Shown in pieces: positions 1-10,635 of a stretch of 64,000 nt of DNA. A program made the translations under genes and the position numbers. Position 1 is the first letter of the stretch; each line of letters opens with the position of its first letter. Under the pieces are notes generated by a model. The model was not told the DNA's origin. It worked only from the letters and a program-made list of their open reading frames with translations, and did not search any database. Location: contig NC_056747.1 in the NCBI RefSeq assembly GCF_019279795.1, forward strand, positions 1,000,776,906 through 1,000,840,905, written 5' to 3'. This stretch comes from Protopterus annectens (Eukaryota > Chordata > Ceratodontiformes > Protopteridae).

Positions 1-59
1 GACTTATGAGACTTGCATACTGATCAGAAAGGGTCTAGTATAAAACCCTGAAGTATGAA

Positions 60-790
60 CCTGGTCACTGGACTCTAGCTAGAGGTAACTTCGCACATTT
101 TGACATTATGTATCTTGTCTGTCATCCATTTGTCTGCCTTCTGGTGACATAGAGGTTTATGGCCACATCAAACAGGTTATCTGTAATACATGCGTATGGA
201 TTTGTATCAAATGCCTTGGCCAGGTTAAGTTATGTGGGATAACAGTCTTTTTCTCAAGCATGCCCTTGGTGACTTTCTTGAAGATGTTAAACAAATTTAA
301 CAGACATAATGTAGCCTTACCAAATCAAAAATGGGTTTGGTACACAGTTGGGAGATTACCTTAGTCCTTTTTTAAGCAGTCTATGATGAGTCATTGGTCT
401 GCCTCACAGATGAGGAGAGTCAGGATTATGAGTCTATAAATCCCTGTATCAGGTAATGGTTCTCCTTTGTTCAAACAAATGACTGCTTCAGTACACCATT
501 ATGCAAGAACATAGGCTGTCTAGAAGCTGTGTTTATGTAGGGATCCAATTATGTCTGCTACATCAGGTTTTATGTTATAGTATAGGCAACCTGGGATGTT
601 GTCAAGGCCCATTGAGTCTATGTTTTTAGCCTTAGAGAGTGCACAGATGAGCTGGTCTCCTGAGAAAATAAACTGATAGTAAGGTCTGCATGTGTACTTT
701 GGCTGATGGGCAGTGGGAACATGGGGGTAAAGTGTGAGACAAATTGTCAGCTAGCAGATTGTCTATTTTGTCTGGTTAAGTATGGCTGGC
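60..790 (-). pseudogene. Old CR1-like LINE reverse transcriptase fragment
   Basis: The minus strand reads, with several stops and shifts, as the N-terminal half of a CR1 reverse transcriptase. Recognisable pieces in order are the region before the fingers (about 790-640), a SMGLDNIPGC block (about 630-600) that matches the SMGPDSVPGC block of the intact copy at 36.48 kb, a CLLNLFNIFKKVTKG block near 290, and the segment that should lead into motif A, where LAKAFDT has decayed. It is more diverged than the CR1 copies at 22-50 kb, so it is probably an older insertion. Both ends are truncated, and no 3' tail repeat is visible before the window edge. Confidence 0.6.
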
Positions 791-2039
791 AGCATCCACA
801 AACAACCCTTCTCTTAGTTGTGTAGTCCCTTTAACATTTCATACTTATTTAAATAAATAATTTGTGACAACATCTCAAAATACAACCTTGGTTATGCATC
901 ACATGCCATACAGTAGTACTGTTCACAGTCATAATAGTCTACCAGTGTCACATAATTACATCAGTTGCACAGCATGTGCCTATATGTTTCATTGGAAAGC
1001 TGTGCTTGAGCAGCCTGATACCATATAAGGACACATTACAAAGGAATTAGTTGTGGCTCATACAGAACATTTACTGACACAAATGCTGATATTCACACAA
1101 TGGTGCTGAGGACCACTTCAGTAATTCTTGAGAATAGCAACATAGTTGTACATACAATGAATTCCACAAGGTTGCAATTGAATCAAAACATAAAATTTTT
1201 TGTATATATCACAGCATTACAACATGTGGCTGAAACAAGACTTAAATGCCCATGTAATCAGTATGAATTTATATTGATGTATGTCACAGGGCATTTAATG
1301 ATGGTGGATATAAACATGCACACATGTGATGGTTGAATGAGAGCTGCAGAGAATGTTGATTTGCTGCACTCCAAAAACACATACCTTACTAAGTCAACAC
1401 TATGCATAGTATTACCCCATAACAGCAGTTTTCAGGAGGCATATTACTACAACTGTTGAGGAAGAAACATGTAATCAAATGTCAGCAGTGGCCATCAGTA
1501 CATTACATTACATCACAGATTGTAATACCCTCTTGTAGGCCTACCATACATCTATACCTCAACATAGCACATATCAATGACAGCAATATTTACATGTGAA
1601 ATGTTCATAGGGTCATTGGACATTACTAAGCTAACTGGCAGTATCACATAAAATCCTATCCATTATTATACTATTTAAAACAATCTCCCTATATCTCTAC
1701 AGTGAAAGCTAAGCAAGACTATATGCATATGTATTTGTTTGATTGCATTGCGTACTGCCACTGTCCATATGTGACATGTGCACTACCTCATGACAAAATT
1801 AGAAATCACACATCCAGTGGTCTAGTGATAGCTTGCAGAGGCTCATGGAAGGACTCTGCTTGATGATGTATGCATGCATGCACCTTTGACATGAGGGCAT
1901 ATCCTCCACTCCTCTGCAGGAAGGATGTCATGTGGCCAGAAGAAAAAAAGAGGATGGTGAATGTATGGGGCTATGAGAAAGGTTCTCAAAAGTGGTAGTG
2001 AAATGAAAAGTGATTCAAAAAAATCATACACTGACTGCA
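791..2039. other. No recognised gene or repeat
   Basis: AT-rich sequence with short ORFs only, none with recognisable motifs or a family resemblance. I see no RNA gene and no terminal repeats. Confidence 0.5.
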
Positions 2040-2513
2040 ATGTACAACCAACCACACACAGCAGTATACTGGGTCTGATTTGAACATTACACCTGTGTAG
2101 GTATAGAAGGGAATTCCATACAATGTAGCACTAACATTATGACATATGTCTGAATTTAACACTGTCACATTGAATTAATAGAGTATGATAGCATCATTGT
2201 ATACTGAGAAGAAGATGTTGAGAGGAGTGTCTGACATGGATATGGAGTCACATCTGAGTGTAAAATTGTCTTAAAATTATTATTTTAATGTATACACACT
2301 CAGGTTGCCTCCTGTCAGATTAAAAGTCCTAAATATCTAGTCAAAAAAGCTTGAGAACAATGTTACTGCCAGCACAAGTTTGACTTGAACACTGTCAGAG
2401 TGCACTTCATACAAGATGACATCATCATTGTGTGTTACAAGAAGATGTTCTGAGGAGTGTCTGACATAGCTTTGGACTCACATGCCATTCTAAAATTGCC
2501 CCCATTTCTGAAT

Positions 2514-2514
<1 letters not shown>

Positions 2515-2583
<69 letters not shown>
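2515..2583. repeat. (CA)n microsatellite
   Basis: About 34 uninterrupted CA dinucleotides within a unit of the surrounding degenerate array. Apparent His/Thr-repeat ORFs over it are artefacts. Confidence 0.98.
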
Positions 2584-2584
<1 letters not shown>

Positions 2585-2659
2585 AATTGACTGCAGTGAG
2601 ACTAGAATCTGTACCTATCTGCAGATTACAGTACTTAATGCAAGCACTGCAGCACAAGC

Positions 2660-3226
2660 CTGCCTTTCATTGTGTCAGAAAACACTTTATAGCTCGTTGC
2701 CAAGTTATATAACCCTACAACCATCCATAAGTCTCTTCAAAAAAAACCTCAAATGGTATCTCAAAGAGAACTGGCTTTGCCCATGTACCAACCCTGATTA
2801 AGTTATAAACTGAAAACATAGCCTCTGTATATCGCAACATGTAACCACTTCACCAAGCTATGCAATCAATCTGATGTCTCCTGCATTTTAAATGTGTCTG
2901 ACCGAGTTAATTTTGAGTCCCAGTTAGGGAACACCACTAACCATTGTAAATAATAATTTATTTTATACTTTGTTTTATACTTTTTAATGTGTTTAAATGT
3001 GTCTGACCAAGTGAACTGTGAGTCCCAGTTAGGGGACACCACTAACCATTGTACATAATCACTTGTTTTATACTTTGTTTTACACTTTCTAATGTTATCT
3101 ATGTAAGCTTGTTGATTTGGAGCTTTTCTCCCTGGGCCTCCGCTGAAAATGGACATATATCCAGTCGGACTATTCCAGTAAACAAATGTAAAATAAAATA
3201 AAATAAATAAATAAATAAATAAATAT
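2660..3226 (+). mobile_element. 5'-truncated LINE 3' end, L2/Rex-like, (AAAT)n tail
   Basis: The first ~140 bp encode a typical LINE C-terminus ending at 2801, with SLPSYITLQPSISLFKKNLK followed by a short tail. A 3' UTR follows, then a block GGAGCTTTTCTCC...CCGCTGAAAATGGAC (3119-3153), then an (AAAT)n tail at 3189-3224. The UTR contains a direct duplication of about 107 bp (from about 2889 and from about 2996; both begin AATGTGTCTGACC). The same 3' block recurs near 60347-60380, so this is a repeat family. The insertion splits the degenerate array. The exact clade (L2, Rex1 or another Jockey-group family) cannot be fixed by eye. Confidence 0.7.
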
Positions 3227-3900
3227 AGACTCATGTTAATCTGACTACATTCACACACATTTGACTACAATGAGATAAGAACCCCTGCCTAAGTAGTTAC
3301 ACCAGCTAGAGAACTCAGTACTTAATGCAAACACTATGGAGTAACTTTAAAACTGCTGCTGGATAATTTATAGTGGACATCATCGTTAGATGTTTAAAAA
3401 AAAGATGTTGAGAAGCCTGTAGGAAATGGATGTGCAACACTTGTGACTGTCAAAATATTTGTTCTCCCTGGGACTGGATTATGTTCTTCTGACTACACAC
3501 ATCAGTGACTGTAATGATATTAGAACCCCTATGTAACTAGTTACAGAGGCTAGATATGTTTGAGAGAAGATGTTGAGAGGTCTGCCTGAAATGTCTGGGT
3601 AGGCATGTACTACTGTCAAAATATTAGTTCTGCATGGGACTGCACTGATAATAGTAGGATACAGACTGATGTCCATCTGACTATGCATACACACTTACAC
3701 ATACATAGAGACAAACACATAATGTAACTGCTATGGGAAGTTAACCAACATGTAAGTATTTTGTTCACATTCACAGAACACAGTATTTAATGACTGATCC
3801 TCCGTGAAGTATGGTTTTGCCTAATCATACTGGTCTTTATAGATGATGCCATCATCATTATATGATGTGGGTAACATATCCTGTTATGAGAGTGTTGTGC

Positions 3901-4855
3901 AAGGTAGATTTTGTATTTTCTGTTGTGTTTTCAATGTGCAGGTATACTTTAAAAGGCAGTTTTCCAAACTAGATGCAAAAAACTGTTACGAATGCATGTA
4001 GCAGAACTGATACATATGCAGGTGTTTCTCAGTATGTTATGTACATTACACACTTATTGTCACACAGACACACACATGTTTTGTGGTCAGCATGGATGTG
4101 ACTGTGTGTGTACATGTGTTCATATTTGTGATGAATTAATGTTTACATTAATACATGTAAAAGACAATCTGAATGTCTATTGTCAGTATAATGGTTTAGA
4201 TGATGTAACAATGCAATTATGCTATCAATTTCTGTAGTTTAGTTGACATTTGGGAACTTGTACTTAACATATCCATTTTCAAGTGCATAGGTAGGTACAG
4301 GGCACATAAGACTCTGTAAATATGTGATCAGTCAGTAACAAGTGTCTTCCCTTTGGTTGTGTTTTTACATGGATTTTAATGTGACAAAGACTAACTGGGC
4401 AATAAACATAGTAATACATGCTAATCAGCTCTTTCCAAAGAGCACTGATGAGTAACTGATTTATGAAATCAATGGCAAAGTGTTTTCATATGCAAGATAG
4501 ACATTTAATGAATACAACTTGAACTTGAGAAGTACTTATGCGTATAGTCTATGGTAGAAATAGCTGACAGATGCCATGGTTTTTATAATGTAGTTTATAT
4601 CACAAATGTTGTGTTATAAGAATTATTAACTTTATGACTATTAGTACTGCTTTCCTTATTTGCACAGAGTTAAGCAATGAGCAAATGTGCTTATCTTCAT
4701 CATTGAGAAAATTATAGTAGTTGTATTGGTTTGCCTTCTTCCATGCAAACACACTAAGTGGAGAGGACCGGCAGTTAGCACTTTGGACAGCAGTGAGTGG
4801 AAGAAAAACCCCTGCTACCTAGCTGTCCATGTGGAAGCAGGTGTAACAACAGTGA
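3901..4855. other. No recognised gene or repeat
   Basis: AT-rich DNA with short ORFs (for example 3992-4237 and 4687-4980) that show no family motif. The distal part, from about 4790, may already belong to the 3' terminal region of the minus-strand PLE. Confidence 0.45.
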
Positions 4856-5314
4856 GTTCTTTCCAAACAAAAGCAGCGTGGAACAAAACAGAAATGAAAC
4901 AAAATAACATGTTCCAAAGGACAAACCACGAGAGTCCTTATAAGATTAAACACCTTCATTCTTTAATATTTTCACCATAGAACTTCCTCAGAATCTATTT
5001 ACAAAATGTTCTATACCATTTAAATACTCTCCAGGTTTTGCACCAAAAAACACACACACAATCGACTACCATTCAAAGCACATGCACTCAATTAAATACA
5101 ATATTTAAATCAGTTTCAAAAATCTCAAAAAAGAAACATTTCCTGGTATTCAGGACCAGTCACAATACACTAAATACAAGCCACTCATAGACCTTAATGT
5201 TTTTTTTTATTACCAGTCAGAAAATAGAACCAATTGTAGATCTTGATTACCTTTTTCCACCAATCAAAAAAAAAAAAAAAAAACAGTGTTAAAATCCATT
5301 GTCAAAAAGTGATG

Positions 5315-5392
5315 TTCCCAAACAGTCTCCCATCCAAATGCTATCCAGGCTCAATCCTGCTTTGGTTCTAAAGTCAGACAAGATAAGGCACT
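5315..5392 (-). rRNA. 5S rRNA-like segment (pseudogene or co-opted 3' UTR)
   Basis: The minus strand matches the internal half of eukaryotic 5S rRNA in order: ATCTtGTCTGA, then AAGCAGG (box A region), GCCTGG, and TTGGATGGGAGAC (box C region) followed by TGGGAA. I align roughly 75 bases with scattered substitutions. The 5' ~30 nt and 3' ~20 nt of 5S are missing or unrecognisable, so a functional 5S gene is unlikely. It starts only ~15 bp after the stop codon of the PLE-1 ORF, so it lies in the element's 3' UTR. Alternatives are a 5S-derived SINE head or a 5S pseudogene into which the PLE integrated. Confidence 0.7.
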
Positions 5393-5403
5393 TTTGCTCC
5401 ACA

Positions 5404-5965
5404 CTAATGATTTGCTCCCAAAATAAAACATTTTATGTTAATCATATCATTTAGCAATGATGATCGATCTTCCATATATGCAATTTGCCATATAGATTTG
5501 CAGCATTCCAGGTGAATCTTATAATCACCTTCTAAAGCCTGGATTGCTACAGAGTCAATGGCAAAGAATGTATATATCCTAAAACTTTCACAAATCAAAG
5601 CGTGCTTAGCCAGTGCATTATTTGCATCATGTTTTCTGATGGCTACATTATGCTCATAGATCCTACATTCTAAACACCTCAGAGTTTTATCTATATAAAA
5701 CCTTGAACATAAATCATGTAAGACCAAATAAACAACCCCAATGGAAGTGCAGTCAAACCTTTTCTTAGCAGTAAAAACCATGTTATGAGCATTGAATGTA
5801 ATACTTGAACTGTTTGCTATATAGTGGCATTGTTTACAATGTCTGCACCTGAATGTGCCTGTCCATCCCCTTACTATTGCATTGCCTGTCCGGGTAGACC
5901 TTTCTAAAATGTTTTTTACATTGTCTATTGTTGTAAGTGAACAATGGCTTCAAACCGAGTATCTG
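5404..5965 (-). pseudogene. PLE-1 GIY-YIG endonuclease domain
   Basis: The minus strand encodes the C-terminal part of a Penelope-like polyprotein. A cysteine cluster (CRHCKQC, near 5855) comes first, then VVYLV near 5730 (the GIY element), FYIDKT near 5700 (the YIG element, with G replaced by D), RCLECRIYEHN near 5670 (catalytic Arg and downstream His), and a C-terminal tail. In PLEs this domain nicks target DNA to prime reverse transcription. The glycine-to-aspartate change in YIG suggests an inactive nuclease. The ORF is uninterrupted from about 5781 to its stop at 5404. The cysteine cluster is in the same frame just upstream. Confidence 0.8.
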
Positions 5966-5999
5966 AGCAATGTCTCTGTTGCCCAGAATATGTTTCCAA

Positions 6000-6464
6000 T
6001 TAACTGTCAGGATGTTTTTTTATAATGTTCATATCTGTAGATATAGGAAGGGGAAAGGCATTCATCAAACCATTCTTGTTGTTATTCTGGATTTTAGGCA
6101 AAACTGAGGGATCTGTTGACAATTGAAGCTTGACTTTATTTAGGATAGGTCTTGCCCTGTCCATTCTGAGTAATAACACTTCTTGCTCAATTTTATTTAA
6201 CCAATCACTCATGTAACTTTGTTCAAGAAAGTAAGCCCTTAGAGTAACAAGTTCACTGTTGAACCATTCATTGACACTAGTCAATCTACTAAGTCTGATA
6301 TATTGACCCTTTACAACACTTTTCTTCATGTGCTGTGGGTACAAACTGTGTTTATGTAAATACTGGTTGACAAAACTATCTTTACGGTAAATCTGGCTTT
6401 GAATGCATCCATTCTCTTGTACAAAAGTCAGGGTCATGTCAAGATAATTAATTGACTTGCCAAA
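6000..6464 (-). pseudogene. PLE-1 reverse transcriptase C-terminal (thumb) part
   Basis: The ORF at 6437-6000 contains IYRKDSFVNQYLHKHSLYP followed by MKKSVVKGQYIRLSRLTS. This aligns with the intact PLE-2 block IFRKETFCNSFLHFTSAHP...KKNIVKGQFVRGSRMTS, so it is the segment just after the RT palm. It is followed by a Glu/Leu-rich linker. The reading frame stops near 6000 and the endonuclease lies further downstream in another frame. The 5' side is broken by the SINE at 6477-6761. Confidence 0.8.
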
Positions 6465-6476
6465 TCCACCTTTAGT

Positions 6477-6761
6477 TTGTTTGTCTTTCGGCTTTTTCCC
6501 AGTAAGGGGTCACCACAGCAGAACTCCGGTCCGCTAATGATTGGCAGTAGATTTTTACGAAACGCCGAGGTGCCAGCTCAACACCCAACCTTCAACAAAG
6601 GCATGCCCATTTATACACGCATGTCTTTTGAATGCTACCCAACCGTGGGAAGGACATGCAGACTCCACACAGAAGGTACTCCCAAGCCAAGCCGAGAATT
6701 GAACGGGAGAACCTCTTGCTGTGAGGTAACAATGCTACCGCTGTGCTACTGCAGAATAAAA
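6477..6761 (-). mobile_element. tRNA-derived SINE, copy 1, with 11-bp target duplication
   Basis: On the minus strand it begins GCAGTAGCACAGCGGTAGC (pol III A box-like), with a B box-like GTTCAATTCTC about 40 bp later. The body ends GCGGACCGGAGTTC and then a tail that reads GGTGACCCCTTACTGGG, AAAAGCCGAAAGACAAACAA. The 11-bp sequence CCACCTTTAGT flanks it at 6466-6476 and 6762-6772, so it inserted into PLE-1. A second copy lies at 58817-59080. The tail is shared with the RTE LINE 3' end at 12649-12677, which identifies the probable reverse-transcription partner. Confidence 0.92.
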
Positions 6762-6772
6762 CCACCTTTAGT

Positions 6773-7205
6773 GAATTTCAAAAAACTTATATTCATGTTC
6801 AAGTCATTGAGAAGCAAATTAAATTCATCCTCTTTCCATTCCATAGGAAAATAAAATCACTGATGTATGTTCAATAAAAAAAGAATTTTTGTTGAATAGC
6901 AAATGTTGTTTTAACTTCTATTGTTTCCAAAGTGCCATTATCAGATTTGCAAAGGTTGGTACAACTTTGGCACCCATCACAACTCCACTTTGATGTCTAT
7001 AAATGTTTCAGTTAAACTAGAAAAAACAGTTTTTCAGTACTAGAGATAATAACAAACATATGGTGTTTATAGTGTTCACATTCAAATTTGAGATTGATGA
7101 CAAATATTCCCTTATGGCTTCTATTCCATCTTGTTGACCTATACATGTATAAGGAGATACAACATCCAAAAATCCAAAATGCCAGTTTTGTTGGATGGGT
7201 GCCAA
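6773..7205 (-). pseudogene. PLE-1 reverse transcriptase palm
   Basis: Minus-strand pieces match PLE RT motifs in order: FGFLDVVSPYTCIGQQDGI (motif A block, about 7175-7120, aligned to the DVVDLFTCIPHNEGL block of PLE-2), LLLSLVLKNCFF (about 7050), then VVMGAKVVPTFANLIMALW (motif B, about 6980-6925), and a decayed motif C region near 6870. There are several stops. Upstream of 7205 the similarity ends, so this is the 5' truncation point. Confidence 0.75.
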
Positions 7206-9030
7206 TTTGTTTATTTTATTTCAGTAAGAGGGGAATGTTGGGTAAGGAATGTAGGTATGTTAGGGTCAGGTAAGTAGGGTAGGTGAGGAAGCAGGTGCAG
7301 ACAAACAGGACAAACAAGACAGAAACAGGGATGGTGAGGGACACGAAAGGTTAAGGGACATCATGATTGAGTATATCAGAGTCCCATGCCCATCAAGCAT
7401 GGGGAAAGTAAGAATCTAGTCCTCACCCTCAGAACTGTCATCGCCATCCCTTTCCTGAGCTTGCTTTTGGAGTGCTTGACATTTTTTCCCAGAATTTCAG
7501 ACAGCATCTTCTCCATCCATCTGAGGCATCCATCAACGATACTTTACATGACCTCACACACCATGCCTGGCATCTCCTGGAGGAAGACAACATTACCAGC
7601 TCCACCAGTACTACCAGGGGTTACCATTGTACCAGCTGCTGAGGTAATGCTACCTGAAGTTGAGTGCCCAGGTAGGACAGGGATTGCAGAGTAAGTATTG
7701 CCAGGCTGGATCCCAAATGTACTTTGTATTGGTGCAGCAGGCATTGGAGTGTTGACAGGCTGAGCCATAATGGCCGGCCTACCTCCCTGTGCTGGAAATC
7801 GTTTTGTGAGTTGTCAGAAATTGATGTCATCAGAATGTTTTGAGAACATATATTAAAATAAAAAAAGAAAGATAAGGGGTGGGAGTAAGAGAGAGCAAAG
7901 ATAATTAGAATCATCATATGTCACATGCAATAAATGAGTATGATATAAATATCATTTTATTTTACATGAATTACACTTTTTAAAAACTACAAACCAGGAC
8001 TAATTGTTCCAAGTAATCCTTGTAATATGCATATACTGCACATTTTTTTTCAAATAATACAGATTAAGTTAAGAGTATGGCATTTGTGCCAATTTTGTTT
8101 GAATTAATGAGTATTTTTTAATTATTTTATGATATATTTGTTACCTGTGAGATTTGAATCCACCACATCTGAATACACTATCACAACTGACTCTTACAAT
8201 TGGCTTGAGCTACAGAAAAAAAACATGCATGCTTGATTTTATGGTTAAGATATGCATACTTAATTTGTTACTATTGTAAAGAAGACCAATACTTTTGAAA
8301 AAAATAATACTTATTTTGTGCTGCATACATACCCCTTGCTTCTCTTAGTCTTCCAAATGTTCATTATGGGCTTCCCTGTACACTGCAATCTCCTGGGTGG
8401 CTGTAAAAGAAAAATGAAAGAAAAAGAGAAGAGCGTTATGCATACTAGTCTTGGCTATATCCAGCTTTGTATATCATTTAAAGTATCTTTATCTGTATAC
8501 TTACACAATGCCAGCAGTCCTAAATTCATCCAGCCACTGGTTGAGTTGTTCTTGCTTGTGCCTTTTTAGCTTATTGTGGTGGTGTCTGTATTGTTCTCCA
8601 GTGGGTGGAATGCCAGTTGTACTTGAGACAGCCTTGGCAAGACTATTCCAAGCCTCTGATGTATACTGAGACCCTGTATAGTCCATCTGCAAAAGCTTAT
8701 GGCTGTGGTGTTTTATAGAGTCTAATGAATAAACTGGGCTCCTCTACACACCTCCTTTGAGCCTTAAATTGGGCACCTTCCTTTCTTGCTCCTGCCATGT
8801 CCACACAGGTTAAACAGCAACAGTTAAAGTTTTTTCCTGCCAATTCATGTTATAGCATTTTCCAGCAAGTGCACAAACCCGAGCAACCATGCCAACTGCA
8901 TTTGCTAGATGTTAAGCAGAGAGCAACAATACCAAACAGAGCGGAAGGCAGTTTATGAAATAGGAAGGGAAATGTGACAGTTGGCATTAGTTTCTGGGCT
9001 GGATGCTGATGTAACGGTTAGTTGATTTAA
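7206..9030 (-). mobile_element. Harbinger-2: decayed PIF/Harbinger remnant (Myb-gene half)
   Basis: The interval carries a Myb/SANT-like partner gene on the minus strand, homologous exon by exon to that of Harbinger-1 at 16.5-18.5 kb. I find no transposase and no clear terminal inverted repeats, so the limits are approximate. A purine-rich G-run region at 7225-7345 follows the last exon. Confidence 0.55.
7438..8692 (-). pseudogene. Harbinger Myb/SANT-like DNA-binding partner, three exons
   Basis: Exon 1 (8689-8505) encodes YTSEAWNSLAKAVSSTTGI, then a PTGEQYRHHH block and HKQEQLNQWLDE. This is a trihelix/Myb-SANT-like helix set that parallels AWDQLAHDLTSATGIPRTGEQ at 16.6 kb. It ends in a good donor (GTAAGT at 8504). 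Exon 2 (8400-8333) lies after an AG acceptor and before GTATGT. Exon 3 (from 7791) is rich in Ala, Pro, Gly and Thr. A TAA at 7544 interrupts it, after which a helix (RWMEKMLSEILGK) continues in frame, as in the partner C-terminus at 18.35 kb. In Harbinger systems such proteins help the transposase bind DNA and enter the nucleus. The family role is known; function here is inferred and probably lost. Confidence 0.65.
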
Positions 9031-9169
9031 CTTTGAAGACATGTACTGGGGGTATAGAATGTATGAACTAACACATTTTTTGTGTGGCTTTACACACTGA
9101 TAAGAGTTTTTTGCACAATGTGAGATTCAATCCTATGTAAAACAGACAAAAGACATTCTTCCACATAGG

Positions 9170-9785
9170 TGCTTTTTTTCATCCTTGCCACAGAAGTAGT
9201 GTTTGCCAGGCATGGTCATTAATTACATATACAAATTAAAGAATGAGTGGTTAACCATGTATGTATGTGACCTGACAAAGTCCTGGTTTATACATTCATG
9301 TATATTTGAGTAGCGTTAAAGTATGAAGTCTATCCCAGGTCAGAAAAGACACTTTTAAGTACAGAAACATAACTGTCAGTATGCTTTTAGTCATACATAT
9401 AATTCATATGATTTACAGTGCTGTACATAGTTATTGTTATTTATAATTATCTTAAAAGATTGTTCTTTGGTTTTAAAAATTGAGTGGACACGCATTAATA
9501 AAATTTGGGAGGTACTAGATTAGAACCCTGACTCACCTGTTTTGCAGGAATTAACTTATACCAGTTGCCACAGGGAAGGCTGGGCAACAGGTGTATTTTT
9601 ACAGTCATTACTGTCCAGAGTGCTCATTGCAGCTCAAGACTTGTTTGTCAGACATGCTAATTAGTTATGCATACACATTAAAGAGTTGAGTATTTAACCA
9701 TGTATGTGTGTGACATGAAAGCTCATAAATAAATGTTTAGTTGTAAAACTATAATTGTACTGATGCACACATTTAGACAAATAAT
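9170..9785. repeat. ~440-bp tandem repeat, left part of an array invaded by RTE
   Basis: A phrase reading ATTAAAGA(A/G)...TTAACCATGTATGT(A/G)TGTGAC occurs near 9233 and again near 9675, in otherwise matching context (spacing about 441 bp). A second unit feature, CATTAATAAAA...CAGTTGCCACAGG (9490-9577), recurs after the RTE insertion at 12770-12853. No coding is seen. Confidence 0.7.
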
Positions 9786-9846
9786 ATATACGATACGTGC
9801 ATGAAGAGGCGGAAGGCATGCCTGAAGGCAGGTAAAGGCTAGAACT

Positions 9847-10632
9847 GTGGTAGTGAGGGTCGGAAATTTGAATGTTGGCAGTATGACTGGTATAAGGAGA
9901 GAGCTAGCTGATATGATGGACCGAAGGACGGTTGATATATTGTGTGTGCAAGAGACCAGATGGAAGGGGAGGAACGCTAGGTGTATTGGAGGTGGTTTCA
10001 AATTGTTTTATCATGGTGTGGATGGGAGGAGAAATGGTGTAGGCATTATCCTGAAGGAACAGTATTCCAAGAGTATTTTGGAGGTGAAAAGAGTGTCAGA
10101 TAGAGTGATGTTTATGAAGCTGGAAATTGATGGTGTAATGATGAATGTTGTTAGTGCATATGTTCCACAAGTTGGGTGTGCGATGGATGAGAAAGAAAAT
10201 TTTTGGAGCGAGTTAGATGAAGTGGTGATGACTGTACCTAAGAGTGAGAGACTGGTGATTGGAGCAAATTTCAATGGGCATGTTGGTGAAGGGAACAGAG
10301 GGGATGAGGAAGTGATGGGTAGGTATGAAGTTAAGCAAAGGAATGCAGAAGGTCAGAGGGTAGTGGATTTTGCAAAAAGGATGGACATGGCTGTGATGAA
10401 TACATATTTTAACAAGAGGGAGGAGCATAGGGTGACATACAAGAGTGGAGGAAGATGCACACAGGTGGATTATATCTTTTGTAGAAGGGCCACTCTGAAG
10501 GAGATTGAAGACTGTAAAGTGGTGGCAGGGGAAAGTGTAGTTAGGCAGCATAAGATGGTGGCTTGTAGGATGACATTGGTGATCAAGAAGAGGAGGATGA
10601 GTGTGAGGGCAGCACCAAGGATCAAATGGTGA
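9847..10632 (+). pseudogene. RTE LINE endonuclease domain
   Basis: The ORF contains the ordered motifs of an APE-type LINE endonuclease: GNLNVGSM at the N-terminus, CVQETRWKG (catalytic Glu) around residue 35, YVPQVG around 106, VIGANFNGHVG around 138 (normally ADFN; the Asp is now Asn-preceded Ala-Asn, a probable loss of a catalytic residue), YKSGGRCTQVDYI around 200-212, and QHKMVACRM near 235 (the SDH-equivalent His). It nicks the target to prime reverse transcription. The ORF ends at a TGA after IKW where family members read on into the linker. The first codon shown is not ATG, so the true start was probably upstream and is lost. Confidence 0.85.
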
Positions 10633-10635
10633 AAA

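Larger units (their letters stand above)
2040..3900. repeat. Degenerate array of ~200-230-bp related units
   Basis: Several phrases recur in the same order. AAGATGTTGAGAGG or AAGATGTTCTGAGGAGTGTCTG occurs near 2210, 2440, 3405 and 3565. CATCATCATT-like blocks precede it near 2190, 2425, 3375 and 3850. AGTACTTAATGCAA occurs near 2631 and 3316. The units are strongly diverged. The array is interrupted between about 2660 and 3226 by a LINE 3' end. No protein coding is evident. Confidence 0.5.
4856..7205 (-). mobile_element. PLE-1: 5'-truncated Penelope-like retroelement
   Basis: Reading leftwards on the minus strand the order is: reverse transcriptase core (7205-6773), a SINE insertion (6477-6761), RT thumb (about 6464-6000), a CxxCxxC segment and GIY-YIG endonuclease (about 5960-5404), a 5S-rRNA-like segment (5392-5315), a poly-T stretch, and a terminal region with a CTGAGGAAG...GTGAAAA block (about 4995-4970). 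That block resembles the hammerhead-bearing pLTR of PLE-2. The element is 5'-truncated in the RT palm. It is a different and older family from the PLE-2 dimer at 38-47 kb: amino-acid similarity is limited to motifs. The 3' boundary is approximate. Confidence 0.75.

Noticed and set aside
2457..2801. 114-residue ORF with a long His-Thr repeat
   Set aside because: The repeat is translation of the (CA)n tract. Only the C-terminal LINE part after about 2670 is meaningful.
5315..5392. Functional 5S rRNA gene
   Set aside because: Both ends of 5S are missing and the core has many substitutions.
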